Below, in pieces: positions 9,799 through 16,909 of a stretch of 64,000 bases of DNA. Numbering within the stretch: the stretch's first letter is position 1; each line of letters begins with the position of its first letter. Origin of the DNA: Microbacterium oleivorans NBRC 103075. Its GTDB lineage: Bacteria; Actinomycetota; Actinomycetes; Actinomycetales; Microbacteriaceae. Under the pieces are notes generated by a model. It had not been told where the DNA came from and ran no database searches. It saw nothing but the letters and a program-made list of their open reading frames with translations. The stretch is taken from NCBI RefSeq assembly GCF_001552475.1, contig NZ_BCRG01000009.1, positions 1 to 64,000 of the forward strand, read 5' to 3'. The translations under genes were made by a program, and so were the position numbers.

Positions 9799-9890
9799 GC
9801 GCTTCTGGGGAGCGCGTACGGAAACACTTCGGGGGGAGTGTCGCCCCGGGACCGGGATCCACTGATCTCTGTCCCGGGGCTCTTCGTTTT
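9799..9890 (+). ncRNA. Candidate structured small RNA (strand uncertain)
   Basis: Three hairpins follow each other: GCGCT/AGCGC at 9799-9815, ACACT/AGTGT at 9824-9841, and a 10-bp GCCCCGGGAC/GTCCCGGGGC stem at 9843-9880 followed by the U-rich tail TCTTCGTTTT. The first two share the pattern CTTC(T)GGGG..AG in their loops; on the reverse strand these loops read as C-runs (CCCC and CCCCCC), reminiscent of the actinobacterial 6C RNA described as two C-loop hairpins. On the forward strand the array would be a short promoter-to-terminator transcript. On the reverse strand it would be the 3' tail of the TetR message, with hairpin GCGCTCCCCAGAAGCGC followed by TTATCTATT. No coding potential is seen. 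Confidence 0.35.
9843..9890 (+). terminator. Intrinsic terminator with U-rich tail
   Basis: A perfect 10-bp GC stem (9843-9852 with 9871-9880), an 18-base loop, then TCTTCGTTTT running into the TetR stop codon. Reads as a forward terminator, for putA or for the candidate small RNA. Confidence 0.65.
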
Positions 9891-10639
9891 CAGGCGTACC
9901 GCGGCAATCGAACCCACGCCTCGGGGTCGGCGTCTTCGCGCGGAGTCATGAACGAGTCCACAAGCGCTCGGACCGTGAGGCCGAGCAGCGTCCATTCGCC
10001 TGCGGGCGTGCCGTCGGACCCCGACAGCTGGAAGGACGGGTGCGGCAGTCGCTCGAGCGATTGGATCGCGAACCCCTCCGCCATCGCCGCCATCGCTTCG
10101 GCGAAGTCCTCGATCGTCAGGCCCTCCCGCATCCGCATGCCGTACGCGTCGATCACCTGCTGGTACAGCTCCGTGAACGCCTCGATCGACTCTCGGTGCC
10201 GCTCGTGGCTGGCCTCGGTCAGCTCGGGCCACGTGTCGGCGGTGGTCCGGAGCGCGAGCGCGACCCGGAACGACTGCGCGTCGAGCAGGTCCGTCGGGTC
10301 GTCGGTGGCGAGCTCTGCGGCCTGGACGTGCGCGAGCGCGGCGCCCCGGATGATGTCCTCACCGGACGCGCCTGCGGCGACCAGTTCGTCGACCCGCGCC
10401 CTCATCACGTCGGCCGGCCCGGTGACCCTCATCCGCACCATCGCGACCGCGAGCTCGCGGTGGTAGTCCGCCTGGTCGCTCCACAGCCGGTAGGCGGCGC
10501 CGGTGGTCAGCCCCGTGCGTCTCAACACGTCCTGCAGGCGGATGTGCTGCACGCCGGCACTGACGCCGCGTTCGAGAAGCAACTGCATCCCGGCGCGCAA
10601 CAGGAGTGCTCTGGTCTGTTCACCCGTGCGTCTGGCCAT
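9890..10639 (-). CDS. TetR-family transcriptional regulator
   Basis: About 249 residues from ATG 10639 (M-A-R-R-T-G). The N-terminal 60 residues form a TetR helix-turn-helix: RALLLRAGMQLLLERG, then IRLQDVLRRTGLTTGAAYRLW, the recognition helix. The rest is a variable helical ligand domain with no recognisable ligand signature. A CAGGAT box lies seven bases before this ATG, favouring it over an ATG nine bases upstream. The gene is divergent from the arginine hydrolase/rocD operon across 165 bases, so that operon is its most likely target, possibly with arginine or a related compound as effector. That link is inference. Confidence 0.85.
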   Translation of the reverse strand: MARRTGEQTRALLLRAGMQLLLERGVSAGVQHIRLQDVLRRTGLTTGAAYRLWSDQADYHRELAVAMVRMRVTGPADVMRARVDELVAAGASGEDIIRGAALAHVQAAELATDDPTDLLDAQSFRVALALRTTADTWPELTEASHERHRESIEAFTELYQQVIDAYGMRMREGLTIEDFAEAMAAMAEGFAIQSLERLPHPSFQLSGSDGTPAGEWTLLGLTVRALVDSFMTPREDADPEAWVRLPRYA

Positions 10640-10804
10640 GCTCTGCATCCTGTCATCCGTGGGCTACCCCGCGTGGCACGTATCCACCGGTCGCGGCACG
10701 ATCCGACCTGGCATGATGGAGCCCGGCGTGCCCGATTCGTCGGCTTCTGCGAGTTCCGTCGGGCCCCTGGACAGCGTCCGCCGCCCCGGAGACGAGGAGC
10801 GAGA

Positions 10805-11671
10805 ATGCCCACGCCGAACGAGACCGCGACGACCCGCATCGCGCAGCGCCGTCGCTACCTGATGTGTCGCCCCGAGCATTTCACCGTGTCGTACAGCATC
10901 AATCCGTGGATGAAGCCGTCGCGGCCCACCGACACGGCGAAGGCCGTGCGTCAGTGGCAGGCGCTCCACGATGCGTACCTCGCCCTCGGGCACGAAGTCG
11001 AACTGATCGATCCCGTCCCGGGCCTTCCGGACATGGTCTATACAGCAAACGGCGGCTTCATCGTCGATGGTCGTGCGCTGGGTGTGCGATTCCGAGTCGA
11101 CGAGCGTCGCGGCGAAGAGCGACCGTTCATGGCGTGGTTCGCGGCGCACGGGTTCGAGGTCATCGAGCCTGTGGAGGTCCAGGAAGGCGAGGGCGACTTT
11201 CTCCTCGTGGGCGACACGATCCTCGCCGGCACCGGCTTCCGCTCCGTCGGTGACAGCCATCGCGAACTCGCCGACGTTTTCGACCGCGAGGTCGTCTCGC
11301 TGCGCCTCGTCGACCCGCGTTTCTATCACCTCGACACCGCGATCACCGTCCTCGACCCCGTCGAGGGCGTGGGTGGGGTCGAGCGGGCGAACATCGCCTA
11401 TCTGCCGTCCGCGTTCGACGAGGACTCGCGCCGCGTGCTGGCCGAACGCTATCCCGACGCGATCCAGGTGACGGATGCCGACGGTGCCGTCTTCGGGCTG
11501 AACGCCGCCAGTGACGGTCTCCACGTCTTCATCTCGCCGCGTGCGACCGACTTCGCGGCGCAACTCGAATCCCGCGGATACATTCCGGTCCCCGTCGATC
11601 TCTCCGAGCTTCTGCTCGGCGGTGGCGGGATCAAATGCTGCACGCTCGAACTGCGCGGAGGTGCGCGATGA
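10805..11671 (+). CDS. Amidinotransferase-fold arginine hydrolase (DDAH-like, possibly arginine dihydrolase)
   Basis: 288 residues from ATG 10805, with GAGGAG seven bases upstream. The pentein/guanidine-modifying fold is shown by EGEGDFLL (Glu/Asp pair), FYHLDTA with the catalytic His, and GGIKCCTLEL with the catalytic Cys near 278. Database labels for this family usually read dimethylarginine dimethylaminohydrolase. However SINPWM near residue 32 (Asn33) and YTANGG (Asn82) match the pattern of the cyanobacterial arginine dihydrolase ArgZ/AgrE, which makes ornithine directly. The stop overlaps the start of rocD, an ornithine-consuming enzyme, which fits an ornithine-making activity better than a citrulline-making one. 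The exact reaction is unproven. Confidence 0.8.
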   Translation: MPTPNETATTRIAQRRRYLMCRPEHFTVSYSINPWMKPSRPTDTAKAVRQWQALHDAYLALGHEVELIDPVPGLPDMVYTANGGFIVDGRALGVRFRVDERRGEERPFMAWFAAHGFEVIEPVEVQEGEGDFLLVGDTILAGTGFRSVGDSHRELADVFDREVVSLRLVDPRFYHLDTAITVLDPVEGVGGVERANIAYLPSAFDEDSRRVLAERYPDAIQVTDADGAVFGLNAASDGLHVFISPRATDFAAQLESRGYIPVPVDLSELLLGGGGIKCCTLELRGGAR

Positions 11672-12888
11672 CCGATCCCCGTTTCCCCGACTCCTCGAGC
11701 GCCGCGATCACCGGTGAAGAGGCTCACGTCGCCCACAACTACCACCCGCTGCCCGTGGTCGTCGCTGAGGGTGATGGCTCGTGGGTCACCGATGTGGAGG
11801 GCAAGCGGTACCTCGACCTCCTGTCGGCCTACTCGGCGCTGAACTTCGGGCACCGGCATCCGACCCTCGTCGCGGCGGTCACCGAGCAGCTCGGCCGCAT
11901 CACGCTCACGAGCCGCGCGTTCCACAACGACCGGCTCGGTGCCTTCGCCGAAGCCCTCGCGGAGCTGGCCGGCAAGGACATGGTGCTGCCGATGAACACG
12001 GGCGCCGAGGCCGTCGAGACCGGCATCAAGGTGGCGCGCGCCTGGGCGTACCGCGTGAAGGGTGTCGCCGAGGGGCGGGCGAAGATCATCGTCGCGTCGG
12101 GCAACTTCCACGGGCGCACGACCACGATCGTCGGCTTCAGCGACGACCCGCAGGCCCGGGACGGCTTCGGCCCCTTCGCGCCCGGATTCGAGATCGTGCC
12201 GTACGGGGATGCCGCGGCCCTCGCGGCGGCGATCGATGACGACACCGCAGCGGTCCTCCTCGAGCCCATCCAGGGCGAAGCGGGCGTCGTCATCCCGCCC
12301 GAGGGGTACCTGCGCGCGGTGCGCGACGCCTGCACGGCGGCGAACGTGCTCTTCATCGCTGACGAGATCCAGTCCGGCCTCGGCCGCGTCGGCACGACGT
12401 TCGCGTGCGAGCGGGAGGGCGTCGTGCCCGACCTCTACCTCCTCGGCAAGGCGCTCGGCGGCGGCATCCTGCCCGTCTCTGCCGTCGTCGGCGACCGAGA
12501 GGTCCTGGGGGTCATCCACCCCGGCGAGCACGGGTCCACCTTCGGCGGCAACCCGCTCGCGGCGGCCGTCGGTCTCGCCGTCGTCGACCTGCTCGCGACC
12601 GGCGATCTCCAGCGCCGTGCCCTCGCCCTCGGCGACCACCTGCGCTCGCGGCTCGAGACGCTCGTCGGGGCGGGCGTCACGGCGATCCGGGTCGCCGGCC
12701 TCTGGGCGGGCGTCGACATCGACCCCGCGCGGGGGACCGGTCGCGAGGTCGCCGAGAAGCTGCTCGCGCAGGGTGTGCTCGTGAAGGACACGCACGGCCA
12801 GACGATCCGCATGGCGCCGCCGCTCGTCATCCGGGCGACCGAGATCGACTGGGCCGTCGCGCAGCTCCGGCTCGCCCTGACCGACTGA
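11668..12888 (+). CDS. rocD: Ornithine--oxo-acid transaminase
   Basis: 406 residues of class-III PLP aminotransferase, transferring the delta-amino group of ornithine to 2-oxoglutarate and giving glutamate semialdehyde/P5C. Visible features: NYHPLPVVVAEG at the N-terminus, NTGAEAVETGIKVAR (about 110-124), the PLP-contacting LFIADEIQSGLGR with Asp near 232, LGKALGGGILPVSAV with the Schiff-base Lys near 261, and HGSTFGGNPLA. ATG 11668 overlaps the upstream stop by four bases, so the two are translationally coupled. Its product feeds the ALDH half of PutA encoded upstream. Confidence 0.95.
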   Translation: MTDPRFPDSSSAAITGEEAHVAHNYHPLPVVVAEGDGSWVTDVEGKRYLDLLSAYSALNFGHRHPTLVAAVTEQLGRITLTSRAFHNDRLGAFAEALAELAGKDMVLPMNTGAEAVETGIKVARAWAYRVKGVAEGRAKIIVASGNFHGRTTTIVGFSDDPQARDGFGPFAPGFEIVPYGDAAALAAAIDDDTAAVLLEPIQGEAGVVIPPEGYLRAVRDACTAANVLFIADEIQSGLGRVGTTFACEREGVVPDLYLLGKALGGGILPVSAVVGDREVLGVIHPGEHGSTFGGNPLAAAVGLAVVDLLATGDLQRRALALGDHLRSRLETLVGAGVTAIRVAGLWAGVDIDPARGTGREVAEKLLAQGVLVKDTHGQTIRMAPPLVIRATEIDWAVAQLRLALTD

Positions 12889-12924
12889 GGGCGGGGCGAA
12901 ACACTCCGGCAACACCGCCCGGAT

Positions 12925-12930
12925 TAGGCT
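12925..12930 (+). promoter_or_regulatory. Leaderless-type -10 box for the ATP-grasp operon
   Basis: TAGGCT six bases before ATG 12937; no ribosome binding site between. Confidence 0.5.
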
Positions 12931-12936
12931 CATCGC

Positions 12937-14631
12937 ATGGGTGACCTCTTCGACGGGTACGGCTCCACGCTGGCGCCGCGCAAGACCGCTTCCGGCATCC
13001 CGGCGTTCGACGAGATGTTCGCCGGTGTGGCGCATCCCGGTGAGGCGGCGCAGTCGCGGGCGGCCTATCGGGAGCTGTATCAGGCGCTCGCGCAGATGAC
13101 GCAGGAAGAGCTCCGCGGACGCACCGAATCGCTCGCGAGCTCCTACCTCGCGCAGGGCGTCACGTTCGATTTCGCGGGTGAGGAGAGACCCTTCCCGCTG
13201 GATGCCGTCCCCCGCGTCATCGCCTACGACGAGTGGTCGCGCATCGAGAAGGGCGTCCAGCAGCGTGTGCGCGCGCTCGAGGCATTCCTCGACGATGCCT
13301 ACGGGCACCAGCACGTCGTCCGCGACGGTGTGCTGCCGGCGAAGCTGATCGCGTCGTCGCAGTACTTCTACCGGCAGGCCGCCGGCATCCGTCCCGCCAA
13401 CGGCGTCCGCATCCAGGTCTCCGGCATCGACCTCATCCGCGACGAGCACGGCGAGATGCGCGTCCTCGAGGACAACGTGCGGGTGCCGTCAGGCGTCAGC
13501 TACGTGATCTCCAACCGGCGCGTCATGGCGCAGACCCTCCCGGAACTCTTCGTCTCGATGCGGGTGCGGCCGGTCGGCGACTACCCGAACAAGCTGCTGC
13601 AGGCGCTCCGCAACTCGGCCCCTCCGGGCGTTGACGACCCGAACGTCGTCGTCCTCACCCCGGGCGTCTACAACTCCGCGTACTTCGAGCACACGCTGCT
13701 CGCGCGCCTCATGGGTGTCGAACTCGTCGAAGGGCGCGACCTGGTGTGCCAGGGCGGGCGCGTCTTCATGCGGACGACCCGGGGCCCGCGCCGCGTCGAC
13801 GTCATCTACCGCCGCGTCGACGACGACTTCCTCGACCCGCTGCAGTTCCGTGCCGATTCGATGCTCGGCGCTCCCGGGCTCATGCTCGCCGCGCGTCTCG
13901 GCAACGTCACGATCGCGAATGCGGTCGGCAACGGCGTCGCCGACGACAAGCTGCTCTACACCTACGTCCCCGACCTCATCCGGTACTACCTCGCCGAGGA
14001 GCCCATCCTCAAGAACGTCGACACGTGGCGCCTCGAGGATCCGGGTGCCCTCGAAGAGGTGCTCGACCGGCTCGGCGAGCTCGTCGTGAAGCCTGTCGAC
14101 GGATCGGGCGGAAAGGGCCTCGTCGTCGGGCCCGATGCGAGTCCCGCCGAACTCGACGCGCTTCGCACGAAGCTGAAGGCCGACCCGCGGGGCTGGATCG
14201 CGCAGCCCGTCGTCATGCTCTCCACGATCCCGACTCTGGTCGACGACGGGATGCGGCCCCGCCACGCGGATCTCCGTCCCTTCGCCGTCAACAACGGCGA
14301 CGAGGTGTGGGTCCTCCCCGGCGGCCTCACGCGTGTCGCGCTTCCCGAGGGTCAGCTCGTCGTCAACTCGAGCCAGGGCGGCGGGTCGAAGGACACGTGG
14401 ATCGTCGGCGGGGAGGCGCCGAACCGCGGCGAGTACGGCCAGTCGCAGACGCTCGCGGGTCTCGTCGCCGAGCAGGCCACCGCCACCTCGGCGATCCCGA
14501 TCATCTACGACGCCCAGGACGAGCCGGACCATTCACCGCAGGACCGGCCACGGACGCTCTCCGAACAGCAGGAACAGCAGGAACAGCAGCAGCAGGGCAG
14601 CGACGTCGAGGGAGGTGACGGGGCATGCTGA
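12937..14631 (+). CDS. Circularly permuted type 2 ATP-grasp protein
   Basis: 564 residues. The N-terminal half holds the family blocks PRVIAYDEWSRIEKGVQQR and SSQYFYRQAAGIRP, then GIDLIRDEHGEMRVLEDNVR and PSGVSYVISNRR; the ATP-binding segment VVKPVDGSGGKGLVVGP lies near residues 384-400, and LPGGLTRVALPEG and NSSQGGGSKDTW are also conserved. Proteins of this family are predicted ATP-dependent carboxylate-amine (peptide-bond) ligases encoded with an alpha-E protein and a transglutaminase-like protease; substrates are unknown. The last 25 or so residues form an unusual Glu/Gln-rich tail. The gene overlaps the next by seven bases. Confidence 0.9.
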   Translation: MGDLFDGYGSTLAPRKTASGIPAFDEMFAGVAHPGEAAQSRAAYRELYQALAQMTQEELRGRTESLASSYLAQGVTFDFAGEERPFPLDAVPRVIAYDEWSRIEKGVQQRVRALEAFLDDAYGHQHVVRDGVLPAKLIASSQYFYRQAAGIRPANGVRIQVSGIDLIRDEHGEMRVLEDNVRVPSGVSYVISNRRVMAQTLPELFVSMRVRPVGDYPNKLLQALRNSAPPGVDDPNVVVLTPGVYNSAYFEHTLLARLMGVELVEGRDLVCQGGRVFMRTTRGPRRVDVIYRRVDDDFLDPLQFRADSMLGAPGLMLAARLGNVTIANAVGNGVADDKLLYTYVPDLIRYYLAEEPILKNVDTWRLEDPGALEEVLDRLGELVVKPVDGSGGKGLVVGPDASPAELDALRTKLKADPRGWIAQPVVMLSTIPTLVDDGMRPRHADLRPFAVNNGDEVWVLPGGLTRVALPEGQLVVNSSQGGGSKDTWIVGGEAPNRGEYGQSQTLAGLVAEQATATSAIPIIYDAQDEPDHSPQDRPRTLSEQQEQQEQQQQGSDVEGGDGAC

Positions 14632-15557
14632 GCCGCATCGCCGAGAGCCTCTTCTGGATCGGTCGCTACATCGAGCGCTCGGACGGCACCGCCCGCATCC
14701 TCGACGTCCACCTCCAGCTCCTCCTCGAGGACCCCTGGATAGACGAAGACACCGCCTGCCGTTCGCTCATGGGTGTCATGGGCACCGTGACTCCCGCGGG
14801 CGATCAGCCCGTGACGCGAGCCGACGTGCTGACGAACCTGGCCGTGGACCGCACCAACCCGTCGTCGATCGCCTACTGCCTGCAGGCGGCGCGGGAGAAC
14901 GCCCGTCGAGCGCGGGAGATCGTGTCGACCGAGCTCTGGGAGACGCTCAACACGACATACTCGCGCATGCCGCGGCGGCTGAACGACGAGAAGACCCACG
15001 AGTTCTTCCAGTGGGTCCGCGAGCGCGCCGCGCTCGCCGTCGGCGTCACCGACAATTCGACGAGCCACGACGAGGCCTGGCAGTTCTTCACCCTCGGCCG
15101 CGCCATCGAGCGCACCGACATGACGGCGCGCATGCTCGCGACGAGGTCGCTGACCGAGGCATCTGGTCCGTCGTGGACGACGATCCTCCGTTCGTGCGGC
15201 GCGTACGAGGCGTACCTGCGCACCTACCGCGGCATGCCGAGCTCGCAGAACGCCGCCGAGTTCCTGTTGCTCGACCGACTGTTCCCGCGCTCGATCATCC
15301 ACTCGATCCGCACCGCCGAGCAGTGCATGAGCGCGATCGATCCCGTTGCCGACCGGGTCGGGCACTCGAACACGGTGCTCCGCGCTCTGGGGCGGATGCG
15401 CAACGAACTCGAGTACCAGCCGATCGACGAGGTGCTCGCCGAACTCCCCGCCCACATGCAGAGCGTGCAGTCGGTCACGCGTGAGGCGTCCGAGGCCATC
15501 CGGGGGCGGTTCTTCCCCACGCAGGCCGAACCCAGCTGGATCGGAGAGACCTCATGA
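14625..15557 (+). CDS. Alpha-E domain protein of the ATP-grasp cluster
   Basis: 310 residues, entirely predicted helical, matching the alpha-E (formerly DUF403) family: it opens MLSRIAESLFWIGRYIERSD, followed by TARILDVHLQLLL, and has two further ARxxREI and RAIERTDMTARM helices. These proteins are always found with the permuted ATP-grasp ligase and may be its scaffold; no enzymatic motif is visible. ATG 14625 lies inside the end of the upstream gene and its stop overlaps the next start, so all three are translated from one message. Confidence 0.9.
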   Translation: MLSRIAESLFWIGRYIERSDGTARILDVHLQLLLEDPWIDEDTACRSLMGVMGTVTPAGDQPVTRADVLTNLAVDRTNPSSIAYCLQAARENARRAREIVSTELWETLNTTYSRMPRRLNDEKTHEFFQWVRERAALAVGVTDNSTSHDEAWQFFTLGRAIERTDMTARMLATRSLTEASGPSWTTILRSCGAYEAYLRTYRGMPSSQNAAEFLLLDRLFPRSIIHSIRTAEQCMSAIDPVADRVGHSNTVLRALGRMRNELEYQPIDEVLAELPAHMQSVQSVTREASEAIRGRFFPTQAEPSWIGETS

Positions 15558-16399
15558 AGCGGCTGCGCATCGAGCACACGACGGGCTTCGACTACCCGGG
15601 CGAGGTGGGGGCGTCGTACAACGAGGCGCGGATGCTGCCGACGACGAGCGACAGCCAGTTCGTCCTCAGCTCGCAGCTCGACATCGATCCTTCGACGAAC
15701 GTGAACTACTACGTCGACTACTTCGGCACCCGGGTGGCTGCCTTCGACGTCCTCGCGAAGCACTCCGCGCTCCACATCACGGCGCGCTCGCTCGTCGAGG
15801 TGCGCGCCCGGCCCCTGACGCACCCCGACACGTCGTGGGAGGCGCTCACACGTGATGCGCAACGCTCGATCGCCACGGTCGAGATGCTGTCGCAGACGGG
15901 GCGCACCGATCCGCATCCCGAGGTCGCAGCCCTTGCCGCCGGTATCGCCGCCCAGCACGACAACCCCTCGCATGCGGCGCTCGCCATCACGATGGCGGTG
16001 GGCGAGGCGGTCGAATACGTACCCGGGGCGACGGAGGTGCAGTCCACCGGTGCCGAGGCCTGGGTCGAACGCAAGGGCGTCTGCCAGGACATGGCGCACA
16101 TCGCGCTCGGCGCCCTCCGCTCCGTCGGGATTCCGGCACGGTACGTGTCGGGCTACCTGCACCCGAACCCCACGGCCGAGGTCGGCGTGCCGGTCGTCGG
16201 TGAGTCGCACGCCTGGATCGAGTGGTACGCCGGGTCATGGCACGGCTACGATCCGACGAACGACGCCGAGATCGGCGACCGGCACGTGACCGTGGGCCGG
16301 GGCCGCGACTACAACGACGTCCCGCCCCTCCGGGGCGTCTACGCCGGGCCGTTCAAGAGCCGGCTTGACGTGAGGGTGCTCATCACGCGCGAGGCGTGA
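15554..16399 (+). CDS. Transglutaminase-like cysteine protease family protein
   Basis: 281 residues. An N-terminal beta domain (MKRLRIEHTTGFDYPGEVGA) precedes the transglutaminase-like core with the catalytic triad in order: RKGVCQDMAHIALGALRS with Cys near residue 176, ESHAWIEWY with His near 219, and GYDPTND with Asp near 234. Without a signal peptide it should be cytoplasmic. In this conserved cluster it is predicted to cut, or form, isopeptide bonds in a peptide made by the neighbouring ATP-grasp ligase. The start overlaps the upstream stop (ATGA). The actual substrate is unknown. Confidence 0.9.
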   Translation: MKRLRIEHTTGFDYPGEVGASYNEARMLPTTSDSQFVLSSQLDIDPSTNVNYYVDYFGTRVAAFDVLAKHSALHITARSLVEVRARPLTHPDTSWEALTRDAQRSIATVEMLSQTGRTDPHPEVAALAAGIAAQHDNPSHAALAITMAVGEAVEYVPGATEVQSTGAEAWVERKGVCQDMAHIALGALRSVGIPARYVSGYLHPNPTAEVGVPVVGESHAWIEWYAGSWHGYDPTNDAEIGDRHVTVGRGRDYNDVPPLRGVYAGPFKSRLDVRVLITREA

Positions 16400-16411
16400 C
16401 GCGGCATCCGC

Positions 16412-16555
16412 TCAAGCGGGGGAGTCGTTCGGGTCGAGCGTCTTGAGGGTGTCCTCCTCGACGGCGTTGTCGGCGTCGAGCTGGCTCTCGGTGCCGTCGT
16501 CGCCGCCGGTGGGGGCGTCCTGGTCGGGGGTCGGGTCTTCGCGTGTGTCGCTCAT
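16412..16555 (-). CDS. Small acidic protein, 47 residues
   Basis: A short reverse-strand gene from ATG 16555 to a TGA at 16412-16414, convergent with the transglutaminase gene (12-base gap). The product is strongly acidic and polar (16 Asp/Glu, many Pro/Thr/Gly), with DNAVEEDTLKTLDPND near the C-terminus, and should be disordered. No family recognised. Support for it being real: a TAGCGT box stands exactly seven bases before the ATG, the same leaderless layout as established genes here, and its codons end mostly in C or G. Function unknown; could be a cytosolic regulator or partner of the adjacent cluster. Confidence 0.6.
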   Translation of the reverse strand: MSDTREDPTPDQDAPTGGDDGTESQLDADNAVEEDTLKTLDPNDSPA

Positions 16556-16562
16556 GGCCGCG

Positions 16563-16568
16563 ACGCTA
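16563..16568 (-). promoter_or_regulatory. Leaderless-type -10 box for the small acidic protein
   Basis: TAGCGT on the reverse strand, seven bases before ATG 16555, with no Shine-Dalgarno. Confidence 0.4.
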
Positions 16569-16909
16569 CGCGCGGCCCGCGGCGGAGTCAGCCCCCCTTG
16601 ACACCGGGCGAGGTGGGGGAGGGTTTCGGAGCCGGGACTTCCCCCGAAGTCGGCCGGCCCCGAGCCGTCGAATCGAAGCCGTGATCCGACGGGTCCCCCC
16701 GCTAGCGACGATAGGGGGGCGCGATCTGCCCGAAGCGGCGCCGTCGGGCCTCTTCCGCGCGGTGGCGACCCAGACCGGGGCGATCAGGCGGTCAGTTTCA
16801 CCCGATTGAGTGAGAGCGGATGCCGACCCGCTCGGGATGCCCGCAAGAGCCCGCCGGTCGTGGCATGCTCCTAGGCGACCGCCTCCCCGTCCACGGAAAC
16901 ACGTTCCCG
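16569..16909. other. Intergenic region before the sensor kinase
   Basis: No gene is supported here. There is a TTGACA at 16598-16603 without a matching -10. Upstream in-frame ATGs at 16820 and 16865 could extend the kinase, but neither has a ribosome binding site. Confidence 0.4.

Noticed and set aside
10040..10804. Upstream extension of the arginine hydrolase frame
   Set aside because: Lies antisense to the TetR gene; the Shine-Dalgarno site before 10805 decides.
16598..16603. TTGACA as a -35 of a sensor kinase promoter
   Set aside because: No -10-like hexamer at 16-19 bases, and over 300 bases from the start codon.
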